Source of the DNA: Cyanobium sp. NIES-981
GTDB lineage: Bacteria; Cyanobacteriota; Cyanobacteriia; PCC-6307; Cyanobiaceae
Direction of reading: 5' to 3'
DNA: 56,067 nucleotides
NCBI GenBank assembly: GCA_945877595.1
Contig: CAMDVN010000009.1
Location: forward strand, 1 to 56,067
Position 1 is the first letter of the stretch. The number at the start of each line of letters is the position of its first letter. The notes under the pieces were generated by a model. It did not search any database. It saw only the letters and a list, made by a program, of their open reading frames with translations, and had not been told where the DNA came from. Below, one piece after another: positions 44,103-52,575 of the stretch. The translations under genes and the position numbers were made by a program.

Positions 44103-45878
44103 GTGCTCCGCCTCGAATCAATTGGCAAGATCTACCCCACCGGCGAGGTGCTGCGCGATGTGACCTGGGAGGTCAAAGCAGGCGACCGCATTGGCCTCGT
44201 GGGCGTCAACGGGGCGGGCAAATCAACCCAGATGAAGATCATTGCGGGCCTGGAAGAGCCCAGCGGAGGCCTGGTGGTCAAGCAGGGCGAGCCCCGGATC
44301 GCCTATCTGCAGCAGGAGTTTGATGTGGACCCCCGCCGCACCGTGCGCGAGGAGCTGTTCCAGGCCTTCGGCGAAGCGGCCGAGGTGCTGGTACGCCAGC
44401 ACCAGGTCGAACACGCCATGGCCAGTGAGCAGGCCGCAACAGACCCGGAGCACCTGGATCAACTGATCCACGAACTGGGGCGTCTGCACAGCCGTTTTGA
44501 GGCCCTGCACGGCTACGAACTCGACGCCCGCATCGACAAGCTGCTCCCCACGATCGGCTTCAGTCCCGAGGGAGCCGAGCAGCTCGTGGCCGATTATTCG
44601 GGCGGCTGGCAGATGCGCATCGCCCTGGGCAAAATCCTGCTGCAGGAACCTGACCTCTTGCTGCTCGACGAACCGACCAACCACCTGGATGTCGAGACGA
44701 TCCAGTGGTTGGAGGGCTACCTGATCGAGCAGAGCGCCGCAATCGTGGTGATCAGCCATGACCGCACCTTTCTCGATCGGGTCTGCACCCAGATTGTCGA
44801 AACCGAGCGGGGCATCTCACGCACGTATCTGGGCAACTACAGCCAGCACCTGGAACAGAAAGCTTTGGAACGGGAGGCCACCCAGGCCGCCTTCGAGCGA
44901 CAGCAGAAGGAACTCAGCGCCCAACAGGCCTACATCGACCGCTTCAGGGCCAGTGCCACCCGCTCCACCCAGGCCAAGAGCCGCGAGAAATTGCTCGACA
45001 AGGTCGAACGCGTCGAGGCCCCGATCGACACCGTGGGTGGGCCCCGTTTCCGCTTCCCCGATGCACCTCGCTCGGGCCGGCTGGCCGCAGAAATCCATAA
45101 CCTCAGCCACAGCTACGGGGAGCAGATCCTGTTTCTGGGTGCAGAGCTCGAGGTCGAGCGAGGAGACCGGATCGCCTTTGTGGGCCCAAACGGCGCCGGC
45201 AAATCGACCCTGCTGCGGCTCGTGATGGGCATGGAGAATCCCGACGAAGGGCGGGCGGGCCTTGGCGAGCACAATGTGATCGCCGGCTATTTTGAACAGA
45301 ACCAGGCCGAAGCTCTCGATCTTGAGAAGACCGTGATCGACACGATCTTTGAGGCCGTCCCCGATTGGACCCAGACCCAGGTGCGCTCATTGCTGGGCAA
45401 TTTCTGCTTTTCCAATGAGAGCGTGTTCAAAGAGGCGGGCAAGCTCAGTGGCGGTGAAAAAGCACGCCTAGCCCTCGCCCTGATGTTGCTGAGCCCGTGC
45501 AACCTGCTGGTGCTCGATGAGCCCACCAACCACCTCGATATTCCAGCGAAGCAAATGCTGGAGGATGCCCTGATCGACTACGAGGGGGCGGCACTTTTGG
45601 TGAGCCACGACCGCTATTTCATCGATCGGGTGGCCAACAAAATCGTGGAGCTCCGTGATGGCGAGCTGGTGCTCTATCGCGGCGACTACGCCTATTACGT
45701 CGACAAGAAAGCCGAAGAGGCCGAAGAGGCCAGGATCGCTCAAGAAGTCAGAGCCAAGCAAGCCAAACAGACCGCAAATCGCGACAAGCAGCGCGCCAAG
45801 GACCAAGCAAAGGAGCAAGCAAAGGGCCAGGTCAAAGGCCAAGCTCGCAAAACCAAATCGAGCGCATCGACTACCTAA
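44103..45878 (+). CDS. ABC-F family ATPase (Uup/EttA type)
   Basis: A soluble protein with two ABC domains and no membrane helices, acting on ribosomes or in DNA maintenance depending on subfamily. Of 591 residues, the first domain has Walker A GVNGAGKST (about 39-47), the signature YSGGWQMR and Walker B LLLLDEPTNHLD; the second has GPNGAGKST (about 361-369), LSGGEKARLALALMLLSPCN and LLVLDEPTNHLD. The linker contains the coiled-coil EREATQAAFERQQKELSAQQ. The C-terminal tail is lysine/glutamine-rich (AKEQAKGQVKGQ), as in the Uup branch. The start is GTG 44103. Confidence 0.9.
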   Translation: MLRLESIGKIYPTGEVLRDVTWEVKAGDRIGLVGVNGAGKSTQMKIIAGLEEPSGGLVVKQGEPRIAYLQQEFDVDPRRTVREELFQAFGEAAEVLVRQHQVEHAMASEQAATDPEHLDQLIHELGRLHSRFEALHGYELDARIDKLLPTIGFSPEGAEQLVADYSGGWQMRIALGKILLQEPDLLLLDEPTNHLDVETIQWLEGYLIEQSAAIVVISHDRTFLDRVCTQIVETERGISRTYLGNYSQHLEQKALEREATQAAFERQQKELSAQQAYIDRFRASATRSTQAKSREKLLDKVERVEAPIDTVGGPRFRFPDAPRSGRLAAEIHNLSHSYGEQILFLGAELEVERGDRIAFVGPNGAGKSTLLRLVMGMENPDEGRAGLGEHNVIAGYFEQNQAEALDLEKTVIDTIFEAVPDWTQTQVRSLLGNFCFSNESVFKEAGKLSGGEKARLALALMLLSPCNLLVLDEPTNHLDIPAKQMLEDALIDYEGAALLVSHDRYFIDRVANKIVELRDGELVLYRGDYAYYVDKKAEEAEEARIAQEVRAKQAKQTANRDKQRAKDQAKEQAKGQVKGQARKTKSSASTT

Positions 45879-46016
45879 AGCCAGCCGAGCCCGGGGCCCG
45901 CGGGTCCCAGGCTCAGACATCAAACTTCACCCAACCTTAGGCAGTAAGACTCATCTTTATGGTGTCAAGGGAACTGTGTGCATAGGCTGACTTCAACGCC
46001 TACCCCTGGAGACCCA

Positions 46017-46229
46017 ATGGCACAGCTCAGCGGTTCCCAACCCCAGCCCGGGCCCTTCTCCAGCCCGGCCGAAAGCTTTCAAAACCCGGTTGAAGGATTT
46101 CAAAGCCAGGACGAGCATGTTCAGACCTGGGATGCGATGGAGACCTACTTCGAATGCATCACCACCTGCTCCCTGGATGATGGCGCCTGCGTGACCCGCT
46201 GCGTCGAGCAGCTGCGGGAGACCCCCTGA
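46017..46229 (+). CDS. Small protein with twin CX3C motif
   Basis: A 70-residue protein from ATG 46017. The last third reads YFECITTCSLDDGACVTRCVEQL, with four cysteines in the pattern C-x3-C-x6-C-x3-C inside what should be a helical pair, which could hold a metal or form two disulfides. The N-terminus is polar and rich in P, Q and S. I recall similar small proteins from marine picocyanobacteria but cannot name the family. It lies alone after the ABC-F gene. Confidence 0.65.
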   Translation: MAQLSGSQPQPGPFSSPAESFQNPVEGFQSQDEHVQTWDAMETYFECITTCSLDDGACVTRCVEQLRETP

Positions 46230-46354
46230 GACGCAGCAGACCGGGGCAAACGCGCCAGGGAATCGACACGAATTCACAAAGGTGTCACAACCGCTACGGG
46301 GGCTTTTGAAACATTTTTTAGCGTTACATGGTCCGGAACGCCCCCGTCCGCGCC

Positions 46355-46585
46355 ATGTCTGAGCCCCTCGCCCTGAGCCTCGGCCAACAGTTTGAGCTGG
46401 AGCGTATGAGTCGCTCCATCGACTCCACCAACGACCCCCAAGCCCTGCAGGGCCTAGCCAAACAACTGCTCCAGGCTTGGCAGAGCCAGAAGGCCGCCAC
46501 CCAGTGGGTGATGCGCCAACAGCTGGGCAGCTCGAGCCTCACAACCAGCCCCAGCCTGGTGGTTCGGCCAGTTGATGTGCTTTGA
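46355..46585 (+). CDS. Small conserved hypothetical protein
   Basis: A 76-residue helical protein from ATG 46355. The central part LALSLGQQFELERMSRSIDS followed by LQGLAKQLLQAWQSQKAATQ faintly resembles the size and helix-turn-helix layout of NblA, the phycobilisome degradation adaptor, which also begins with an L-x-x-x-QEF stretch. The similarity is too weak for a name. An in-frame ATG at 46328 would add nine residues. The preceding 120 bases have an AT-rich TTGAAACATTTTTTAG stretch that may hold its promoter. Confidence 0.55.
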   Translation: MSEPLALSLGQQFELERMSRSIDSTNDPQALQGLAKQLLQAWQSQKAATQWVMRQQLGSSSLTTSPSLVVRPVDVL

Positions 46586-46638
46586 GGCCACTGGGAATAG
46601 CTGCCGCTGTGGCCCAAATTCGGCCCCAATCGGCCCCA

Positions 46639-46683
46639 ATGAACGGCCCGTGAATGAACGGCTCGTGAATGAACGGTCAATCA
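46639..46683. repeat. 15-bp tandem repeat, three copies, at the degQ stop
   Basis: Units ATGAACGGCCCGTGA, ATGAACGGCTCGTGA and the diverged ATGAACGGTCAATCA follow each other at 46639, 46654 and 46669. A shorter repeat (CGGCCCCAAT twice) adjoins at 46621-46640. The third unit covers the stop codon of the HtrA-like gene on the other strand. Confidence 0.8.
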
Positions 46684-47889
46684 TCGGCTGGGGGCTGCCC
46701 CCAGATCGACTGGCGTGACAGCAATCTGCAGCACTGTGCCACCCCGGTTAACCACGAGCGCGAGCTTGTTGCCAACACCGTTGCGCTCCACCGCCGCCAC
46801 CAACTGTGCTGGCGACTGCAGCACCTGACCAGCGGCGGCCGTGATGACATCCCCCTGCCGCAATCCGGCCTGGGCGGCGGGGCCACCCGCCATCACCGAC
46901 ATCACTTTCACGCCTTGGCTCAAACCCGATGGGTCACCAGGTCGCACGGCGTTGAGACCGATTCCGATCATCGGATGGGTAGCGCGACCTTTGCTGAGCA
47001 ATTGATTGGCGATGTCACGGGCCCGGTTGATCGGGATTGCAAAACCCAAGCCCGCCCCTGGGCCTGAACGCACCAGGGTGTTAATCCCCACCACCTCACC
47101 ATCAGCGTTGAGCAGCGGCCCACCAGAATTTCCAGGGTTGATGGCAGCATCGGTCTGGATTAGATCAAGCCGCTTGTCGGTGATACCGAGCTTGCTCACA
47201 TTGCGGTTGAGATTGCTGATGATTCCGAGGGTCACGGTGTTATCCAGTCCGTAGGGATTGCCCACGGCAATGGCCCAATCACCCACCTGGAGGGCATCGG
47301 AATTCCCCAGGGGGGCCACGGGCCAAGACCCAGGCCCATTGAGCCGAACCACCGCCAGATCGGTGAGCGGATCGAGGCCCACGACGGTGCCCTCAGCCCG
47401 ACGCCCGTCTTGCAGACCCACGGTGACCTTCTGGGTCTTCTCCACCACGTGGGCATTGGTGAGGATCAGGCCATCGGCCTGAAAAATCACGCCGCTCCCC
47501 TGGCCTCGCTCGGTGCGCTGCGAGGGGGGGGTGATCTGGGGCATGCCAAAGAATTGACGAAAAAAGGGATCGTTCATGAAGGGGGCCGGCAGCCCACCGC
47601 CACCTGGAACCACGACCGTGCGCTCGGTGTCGATCGTGACCACCGCCGGCCCGGTGCGGCGCACAGCCGCTGCCACAAACGACTGGCGCCCCAACAGGGC
47701 TGCACCGCCTGGTGTGCCCGCAAGCCCCTGGGCCAGCACGGGCCGCGTCTGGCTTAGCAGTTCGAGCCCAGACCCGCCAACGGCTCCAATCGCGATGGCC
47801 GCAAAGCCCAGACCCGCCACCAGCCCTGGCGCAGGTCTCAAGAGAGGTCTTGGCACTCGAGGTCTTTGCACACGCATCAGCTCAGGCAT
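46681..47889 (-). CDS. HtrA/Deg-family serine protease with PDZ domain
   Basis: A periplasmic or thylakoid-lumenal protease for damaged proteins. The 402-residue protein starts with a basic, hydrophobic signal/anchor region (to about residue 40), then the trypsin-like domain with the triad His147 (TNAHVVE), Asp177 (LTDLAVV) and Ser255 ([10 protein letters not shown]). One PDZ domain follows (about 290-390: [32 protein letters not shown]). Cyanobacteria have HtrA, HhoA and HhoB of this form; which one this is cannot be told. The gene stands alone and diverges from a small membrane protein gene. Confidence 0.93.
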   Translation of the reverse strand: MPELMRVQRPRVPRPLLRPAPGLVAGLGFAAIAIGAVGGSGLELLSQTRPVLAQGLAGTPGGAALLGRQSFVAAAVRRTGPAVVTIDTERTVVVPGGGGLPAPFMNDPFFRQFFGMPQITPPSQRTERGQGSGVIFQADGLILTNAHVVEKTQKVTVGLQDGRRAEGTVVGLDPLTDLAVVRLNGPGSWPVAPLGNSDALQVGDWAIAVGNPYGLDNTVTLGIISNLNRNVSKLGITDKRLDLIQTDAAINPGNSGGPLLNADGEVVGINTLVRSGPGAGLGFAIPINRARDIANQLLSKGRATHPMIGIGLNAVRPGDPSGLSQGVKVMSVMAGGPAAQAGLRQGDVITAAAGQVLQSPAQLVAAVERNGVGNKLALVVNRGGTVLQIAVTPVDLGAAPSR

Positions 47890-47997
47890 CGCGTCAAGGC
47901 CGCTGACAGCTCTGGGAAAACCCTAGACAGCACTCCGGGACCACCACACCAACGGGAACCCGAACCGCCTAGTATTTGTAAAGATTTTTATCTCATC

Positions 47998-48111
47998 GTG
48001 GACACCCCTAGGCTCTTGCTCGCGTTTTTGGCCTTTGGCGCCGCATGCACCACCCTCTGGGCCTGGTTGCTCGCCACAGCCGAAACCCAGGAATCCCAAA
48101 TCAGGCAATGA
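47998..48111 (+). CDS. Possible 37-residue single-helix membrane protein
   Basis: From GTG 47998 a short frame encodes VDTPRLLLAFLAFGAACTTL followed by WAWLLATAETQESQIRQ, one hydrophobic helix with a charged tail. It resembles the small thylakoid or envelope subunits common in cyanobacteria but matches none I know (not PsbM, PetN or PetM). An AT-rich stretch with a -10-like TAGTATTTG lies 30 bases upstream. It could equally be chance. Confidence 0.35.
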   Translation: MDTPRLLLAFLAFGAACTTLWAWLLATAETQESQIRQ

Positions 48112-48154
48112 TGTTGAGGGGTTCCAGACCTGGCACCCCTATCCCCTGCCGGCC

Positions 48155-48451
48155 ATGCCCTACTTTCTCCACCAGCTCGTTCCCCTGCTCTACGGCGCCT
48201 GCTTCTTGGTGCTGCTCTGGCAAGCCTTCAAGGTGATGGCTCAGGGCTTTAAAGCCGTGCCAAGGCCAGGAGATCTCGACACGCCCTCCACCCGTCCACA
48301 GCCCAGGAGCCCGGCCGATCGCACCGGCCGCCTCACGATTCATCCCGAGCTGCTCGACGCCGACGGTCAGCTCACCCAAGAGGATCTGCTCACGGTTCGT
48401 TTTAGTGGCGACAACGAGCAACCGGCGTTCCCCGGAGAGACCACTGAATAG
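48155..48451 (+). CDS. DUF2973 protein
   Basis: A 98-residue protein of the cyanobacterial DUF2973 family. It begins MPYFLHQLVPLLYGACFLVL with one membrane helix, then a proline- and arginine-rich linker, then a conserved polar tail RTGRLTIHPELLDADGQLTQ plus EDLLTVRF. The tail is the family signature. Function is unknown. It is 43 bases after the small membrane ORF and ahead of another cyanobacterial hypothetical gene, all on the plus strand. Confidence 0.75.
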   Translation: MPYFLHQLVPLLYGACFLVLLWQAFKVMAQGFKAVPRPGDLDTPSTRPQPRSPADRTGRLTIHPELLDADGQLTQEDLLTVRFSGDNEQPAFPGETTE

Positions 48452-48490
48452 GCTCCCTGTTGAGCCCAAGCCAACCTGGAGAGATCAACG

Positions 48491-48874
48491 GTGGATCAGA
48501 GGACCAAAATCGTGGGCGCGGTGCTGCGCAATCTCAAGCTGCCACCAAGGTTTCGGCTGAAACTGATCAAGGAAGATCCCGTGAGACTGGAGCTCAGCCT
48601 GACCCCGGCTTACGGCAAAGATCCCATCTTGGTTGGGCTGGTCGAATCCCAAGACCTCGTGGCCAGGCGTGATCGAGAGGGACGGATTCCCAGGGACCTG
48701 CAAGGCACCTGGGATTGGACGGTTCGCCACGGCAAAGTGAGCACCGGTGGGTGGAACCCTTACCTCAAAGAAGCTCTGCAGACGATGTTTGAAACCGGAC
48801 TACCAGCGATCGTCTACGAAGAAACCACGGGTGAGGCCTACCACCCAGTGGATGGCGTCAAGCACGTTCGCTGA
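48491..48874 (+). CDS. Conserved cyanobacterial hypothetical protein
   Basis: A 127-residue soluble protein from GTG 48491. Noticeable segments are RNLKLPPRFRLKLIKEDPVR, YGKDPILVGLVESQDLVARR and the aromatic RGTWDWTVRHGKVSTGGWNP-like stretch (residues about 78-97). I do not recognise a domain. It is followed with a CTGA overlap by the frame that encodes the conserved N-terminal helix of the HrpB helicase, so the two may be translated together. Confidence 0.65.
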   Translation: MDQRTKIVGAVLRNLKLPPRFRLKLIKEDPVRLELSLTPAYGKDPILVGLVESQDLVARRDREGRIPRDLQGTWDWTVRHGKVSTGGWNPYLKEALQTMFETGLPAIVYEETTGEAYHPVDGVKHVR

Positions 48875-51501
48875 CCGGCGCTCTGTCAACCGACAGCCCC
48901 AGCGCTTCTCCCCTGCCGATTGATGGGCTGCTACAGCCCATCGTCGAGGCCCTGGCCGTGCCCGGCTCAACGCTGTTGTTGGAGGCCCCGCCGGGAGCTG
49001 GCAAAACCACCCGGGTTCCGTTGGCGTTACTGCAGCACGGTGTGGCGGACCGAATCTGGATGCTGGAGCCCCGCCGGCTCGCCGCCAAAGCCGCCGCCGA
49101 ACGCCTCGCAGCCACCCTTGGCGAAAGCCTGGGTGGCCGGGTTGGTTACAGCGTGCGACTCGAATCGCGCACCTCAAAGCACACGGCCCTGGAGGTGATC
49201 ACCAGCGGCCTGTTTCTGAGGCGCTTGCAGGCAGATCCCAGCCTGACCAGCGCGGGCTCCGCGGCGGGCTGCGTGATTGTGGATGAGTTTCACGAACGGG
49301 GAGCCGACACCGAGCTGGCTTTGGTGCTGCTGCGACAGGCCCGCGAACTGTTGAATCCTGAGCTCAGGATTCTGGTGATGTCGGCCACCCTGGAGCTTGA
49401 GGGGCTGGCGCAGCAATGGCCCGAAGCCCGCGTGTTGCGCAGCGAGGGCCGCAGCCATCCTGTGCAGATCGCCCACCAGGCGCCCCGCCAAGGCGAATCC
49501 CTACCGGCCCAGGTGGTGCGTGGTCTCGAGCAGCATTGGCTCGACTGGCATGGGCTCGAGCAGGCCAAGCAGCCGCAAACCGTGCTGATTTTTTTGCCCG
49601 GTCAACGGGAGATCTCTGCCACCGCCCAGGCCCTTGCGGCCACCGGCTGGGCCGGCGAGCTCGAGATCGTTTCGCTGCACGGCCATCTGTCGCTCGCCGA
49701 ACAGGGGGGCGCCATCGCTCCTGCCCGCCGCAGCGGCGGCAAGCTGGTGCTGGCGACCAGTATTGCCGAAAGTTCGCTCACCATTGAAGGCGTCAGCCTG
49801 GTCATCGACAGCGGCCTGAGCCGCCGCAGCCGCTATGACCCGGCAAGCGGCATGGACGGCCTGGTCACCGTGCCCGCCAGCCAGGCCAGTGCCGAGCAAC
49901 GACGGGGCCGAGCCGGCAGGCTCGGGCCAGGCCGTTGCCTGCGGCTCTGGTCACCGGCCGAGCAGCAACGACGACCTGGCTTCGACCCCCCCGAGCTCCT
50001 CGAAGTCGACCCCCTGCCGATGGCCCTGCAACTGGCCCAATGGGGCTCCCCCCTGGGGCAGGGGCTGCCGTGGCTGGTGCCGCCCCCCACAGCAGCCCTG
50101 GCGGAGGCCCGGGAGCTGCTGGGCCAGCTTGGGGCCCTTGATCCAGAGGGACGGCTCACACCCCACGGCCGACGCATGGCCCAGCTGGGCTTGCATCCAC
50201 GCCTGGCCCACATGCTGCTGCGGGGAGCCGAGCGGGGTTGGCAGCACCTGGCCGCTGAGTTGGCGGTGTTGCTCAGTGAGCGCGATCCCCTCGACCGCCG
50301 CGAGGCGGGCTGCGATCTGGGCGCCCGCCTCGCGTGGCTGCGACAGGCGCCACGCGGGCAGTTGGAGCGGCTTCGCCAGGATCTACTGCGCCAATTGAAC
50401 CGCCAACGGCACCGGCCAGAGGCTGATCCAGACACCACAGGGCCCCTAACAGGGCCCCCAGGCCCCCCCCCAGCCGGGCCTCCAGCCGGCCCCCCAGCAG
50501 AGGCGGCCGCCCTGCTGCTCAGCTGGGCCTACCCGGATCGGGTGGCGCTACGGCGGAGCTCCCCAACCGAGCCCGGCGCACCCGCCGGCCGTTTTTTGCT
50601 CCGCAACGGCCGCGGTGCCCTGCTGCATCCGCAGGATCCCTTTGCCAACCAAGCGGCCCTGGCCGTCGCCGGCATCGATGGACAGGGTCCGGATGGCCGC
50701 ATTCTCCTAGCCCTGCCCCTACCCCAGGCGCTGCTGCACGAGCTGGCCCTGGCCGAGGGGGTTTGCCTGCCCCTGCTGAGCTGGGACCGCCAAGCTGAGC
50801 GGGTGCGCTGTGAGCAGCGCCTCTGCCTTGGGGCCTTGGTGCTGGAGCGCCGCCCGTGGAACGATCCCGATCCAGAGCAGGTGCTGGCGGTGTTGCTCGA
50901 GGCCATCGCGGCCAAGGGCCTCAGCTGCTTGCCCTGGAGTGAACCCAACCGCCAACTGCAGATGCGGCTCCAACTGGCCCACGACAGGCGGGGCAGCCCC
51001 TGGCCCCCGCGCCACGCTGCCCACTTGGAGACCCACCTGGCCCGCTGGCTCTCCCCCCACCTGCTAGGGCTGCGCAGCCTCGCAGAGCTGCGACAGATCG
51101 ATCTGGGCGAAGCCCTCTGGGGTGAGTTGGGATGGGGCGAACGCCAGGAGCTTGAGCGGCTGCTACCCAGCCAGCTCACGCTCCCCTCGGGGCGGGCCGC
51201 CACCCTCGACTACAGCAGCGGCACGCCGGTGCTGGCGGTCAAACTCCAAGAGATGTTTGGCGCGCTTCAGAACCCCCGGGTGCTTGAGGGCCAACTGCCG
51301 GTGCGGTTGGAGCTGCTATCGCCGGCGGGTCGTCCCACCGCCATCACCGACGATCTCGCCTACTTCTGGGAGCAGACCTACCCCCAGGTGCGCCGTGAAC
51401 TGCGGGGGCGCTACCCCAAGCACCCCTGGCCCGAAGACCCCAAAGCGGCGGTTGCCACAGGTCTCACCAAGCGGCGATTTCAACATCAAAACGGGCCGTA
51501 A
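48871..51501 (+). CDS. hrpB: ATP-dependent helicase HrpB
   Basis: A DEAH-box-type helicase of unknown bacterial role. Motif I is APPGAGKTT, motif II DEFHERG, motif III SATLE, then the SIAESSLTIEGVSLVIDSGL and QRRGRAGR segments of the helicase C domain, and the HrpB-specific C-terminal half to residue ~875. Relatives have a helix just before motif I; here LPIDGLLQPIVEALA is encoded upstream of the first ATG/GTG/TTG (GTG 48958). I therefore place the start tentatively at CTG 48871, which overlaps the previous stop as CTGA; ATT 48919 is possible. A proline-rich insertion (GPPGPPPAGPPAGPP) lies near residue 540. Confidence 0.85.
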   Translation: MTGALSTDSPSASPLPIDGLLQPIVEALAVPGSTLLLEAPPGAGKTTRVPLALLQHGVADRIWMLEPRRLAAKAAAERLAATLGESLGGRVGYSVRLESRTSKHTALEVITSGLFLRRLQADPSLTSAGSAAGCVIVDEFHERGADTELALVLLRQARELLNPELRILVMSATLELEGLAQQWPEARVLRSEGRSHPVQIAHQAPRQGESLPAQVVRGLEQHWLDWHGLEQAKQPQTVLIFLPGQREISATAQALAATGWAGELEIVSLHGHLSLAEQGGAIAPARRSGGKLVLATSIAESSLTIEGVSLVIDSGLSRRSRYDPASGMDGLVTVPASQASAEQRRGRAGRLGPGRCLRLWSPAEQQRRPGFDPPELLEVDPLPMALQLAQWGSPLGQGLPWLVPPPTAALAEARELLGQLGALDPEGRLTPHGRRMAQLGLHPRLAHMLLRGAERGWQHLAAELAVLLSERDPLDRREAGCDLGARLAWLRQAPRGQLERLRQDLLRQLNRQRHRPEADPDTTGPLTGPPGPPPAGPPAGPPAEAAALLLSWAYPDRVALRRSSPTEPGAPAGRFLLRNGRGALLHPQDPFANQAALAVAGIDGQGPDGRILLALPLPQALLHELALAEGVCLPLLSWDRQAERVRCEQRLCLGALVLERRPWNDPDPEQVLAVLLEAIAAKGLSCLPWSEPNRQLQMRLQLAHDRRGSPWPPRHAAHLETHLARWLSPHLLGLRSLAELRQIDLGEALWGELGWGERQELERLLPSQLTLPSGRAATLDYSSGTPVLAVKLQEMFGALQNPRVLEGQLPVRLELLSPAGRPTAITDDLAYFWEQTYPQVRRELRGRYPKHPWPEDPKAAVATGLTKRRFQHQNGP

Positions 51502-51535
51502 CCAAGCGGCCAAGGGACTTGAGCCACAACAGCGG

Positions 51536-52342
51536 CTAGTCGAGATCGCTGAGCAGGGCCCCAAAACCGAAATGACGCAGGCCTTCAACAATCCCCTCAC
51601 AACCATGGGCCCTGGCCCGGTAGGTGCGCGGCAGCCGTGGCAAGGCCTCCAACAGGGCCGGCTCGGCATTTCCCACCATCACCCCGGCCAAGCCCGTTTC
51701 AAACATTGCCAGGTCATTGAGGGTGTCACCGGCCGTGACCACCTGGTGAGGCTGCAGCTCCAGCAAGCCCAGCAAGGCGGTGAGCGTGGAGCCCTTGTTG
51801 ACCCCTGCAGGCAACAGGTCGAGGTATTGATTGTCGGAGAACAGACAATCCACACCATGGGCCTCAATCTGCTCCACCAAAGCAGTTTCGAACTGCTCGG
51901 GGTCGTAGTAGTAAGCCAGGCGTCGGTGACTACTCAGCGGCTGGGGGGAGAGACCGGCAGCACCCTGGAGCAGGGGCAGCAACCGCTCGGGCTTGCCCAG
52001 CCAGCGGGCATCGATGGGATCAACGGCCAGGGGCACGGGCGCGAGGCTGTGGCCGCAGGCCACGGTGCAGCCCACATCCCCAATCACCAGATGCGGTGCC
52101 ACCAGGCCATGCACAGCGTCTTGCTCCAACAGCCTGGCGACCGAAGCCAGGTCACGTCCTGTGCAAAACACGTGCAAAACCTGCTCGCGGTGCTGCTGCA
52201 ACCAGGCATAGACGCGGCGACGCCAGGCGAGCGAGCCCCCCAGCAGCGTTCCGTCGAGGTCCGTCACCAGCACCAGGGTGGGATCCCGGGGCAAGGGCAG
52301 CGCCAGTTGTTGCTCAAGGCGCTGCCTCGGGCTGAGCATCAC
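51536..52342 (-). CDS. HAD-IIB phosphatase, sucrose-phosphatase-like
   Basis: A 268-residue HAD phosphatase of the Cof/sucrose-phosphatase type. Motif I is LVTDLDGTLLGG (Asp28, Asp30), motif II FCTGRDLASV, the motif III lysine is in AGVNKGSTLTALL and motif IV in VVTAGDTLNDLAMFETG. A C2-type cap with DNQYLDLLPAGVNKG is present. In picocyanobacteria such enzymes make compatible solutes (sucrose, glucosylglycerate or relatives), but the partner synthase is not in the window, so the exact substrate is open. It is convergent with hrpB. Confidence 0.85.
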   Translation of the reverse strand: MMLSPRQRLEQQLALPLPRDPTLVLVTDLDGTLLGGSLAWRRRVYAWLQQHREQVLHVFCTGRDLASVARLLEQDAVHGLVAPHLVIGDVGCTVACGHSLAPVPLAVDPIDARWLGKPERLLPLLQGAAGLSPQPLSSHRRLAYYYDPEQFETALVEQIEAHGVDCLFSDNQYLDLLPAGVNKGSTLTALLGLLELQPHQVVTAGDTLNDLAMFETGLAGVMVGNAEPALLEALPRLPRTYRARAHGCEGIVEGLRHFGFGALLSDLD

Positions 52343-52371
52343 TCCGAACCAACAGCTGTCGCGGACCTTAA

Positions 52372-52575
52372 ATGGATGCCATCCCGAGCGACGGCAACGT
52401 GGCCCGCTTCTACGTCAAGACGCGACGCGACGGCGCGAGGCTGCTGAGCAGCGCCCTGGTGATCACCACCGTTGCGCTGATGCGCATTGACCACCCTGTG
52501 GGTCAGGCGGTCTTTGTGGTGGCCGGCCTGGTATGCCTCTATTGGTGGAGCTGTTACCGACGCCTGAAGGAGTGA
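52372..52575 (+). CDS. Small membrane protein upstream of xseA
   Basis: A 67-residue protein with two hydrophobic segments (LLSSALVITTVALM and VGQAVFVVAGLVCLYWW) and a basic C-terminus. It overlaps the GTG start of xseA by four bases (GTGA), so it is co-translated with exonuclease VII. I do not know a family. It begins 29 bases from the start of the divergent HAD gene. Confidence 0.6.
   Translation: MDAIPSDGNVARFYVKTRRDGARLLSSALVITTVALMRIDHPVGQAVFVVAGLVCLYWWSCYRRLKE

Noticed and set aside
51122-52447. 441-codon plus-strand open frame past hrpB
   Set aside because: First half is an out-of-frame reading of hrpB, second half is antisense to the HAD phosphatase; no domain.
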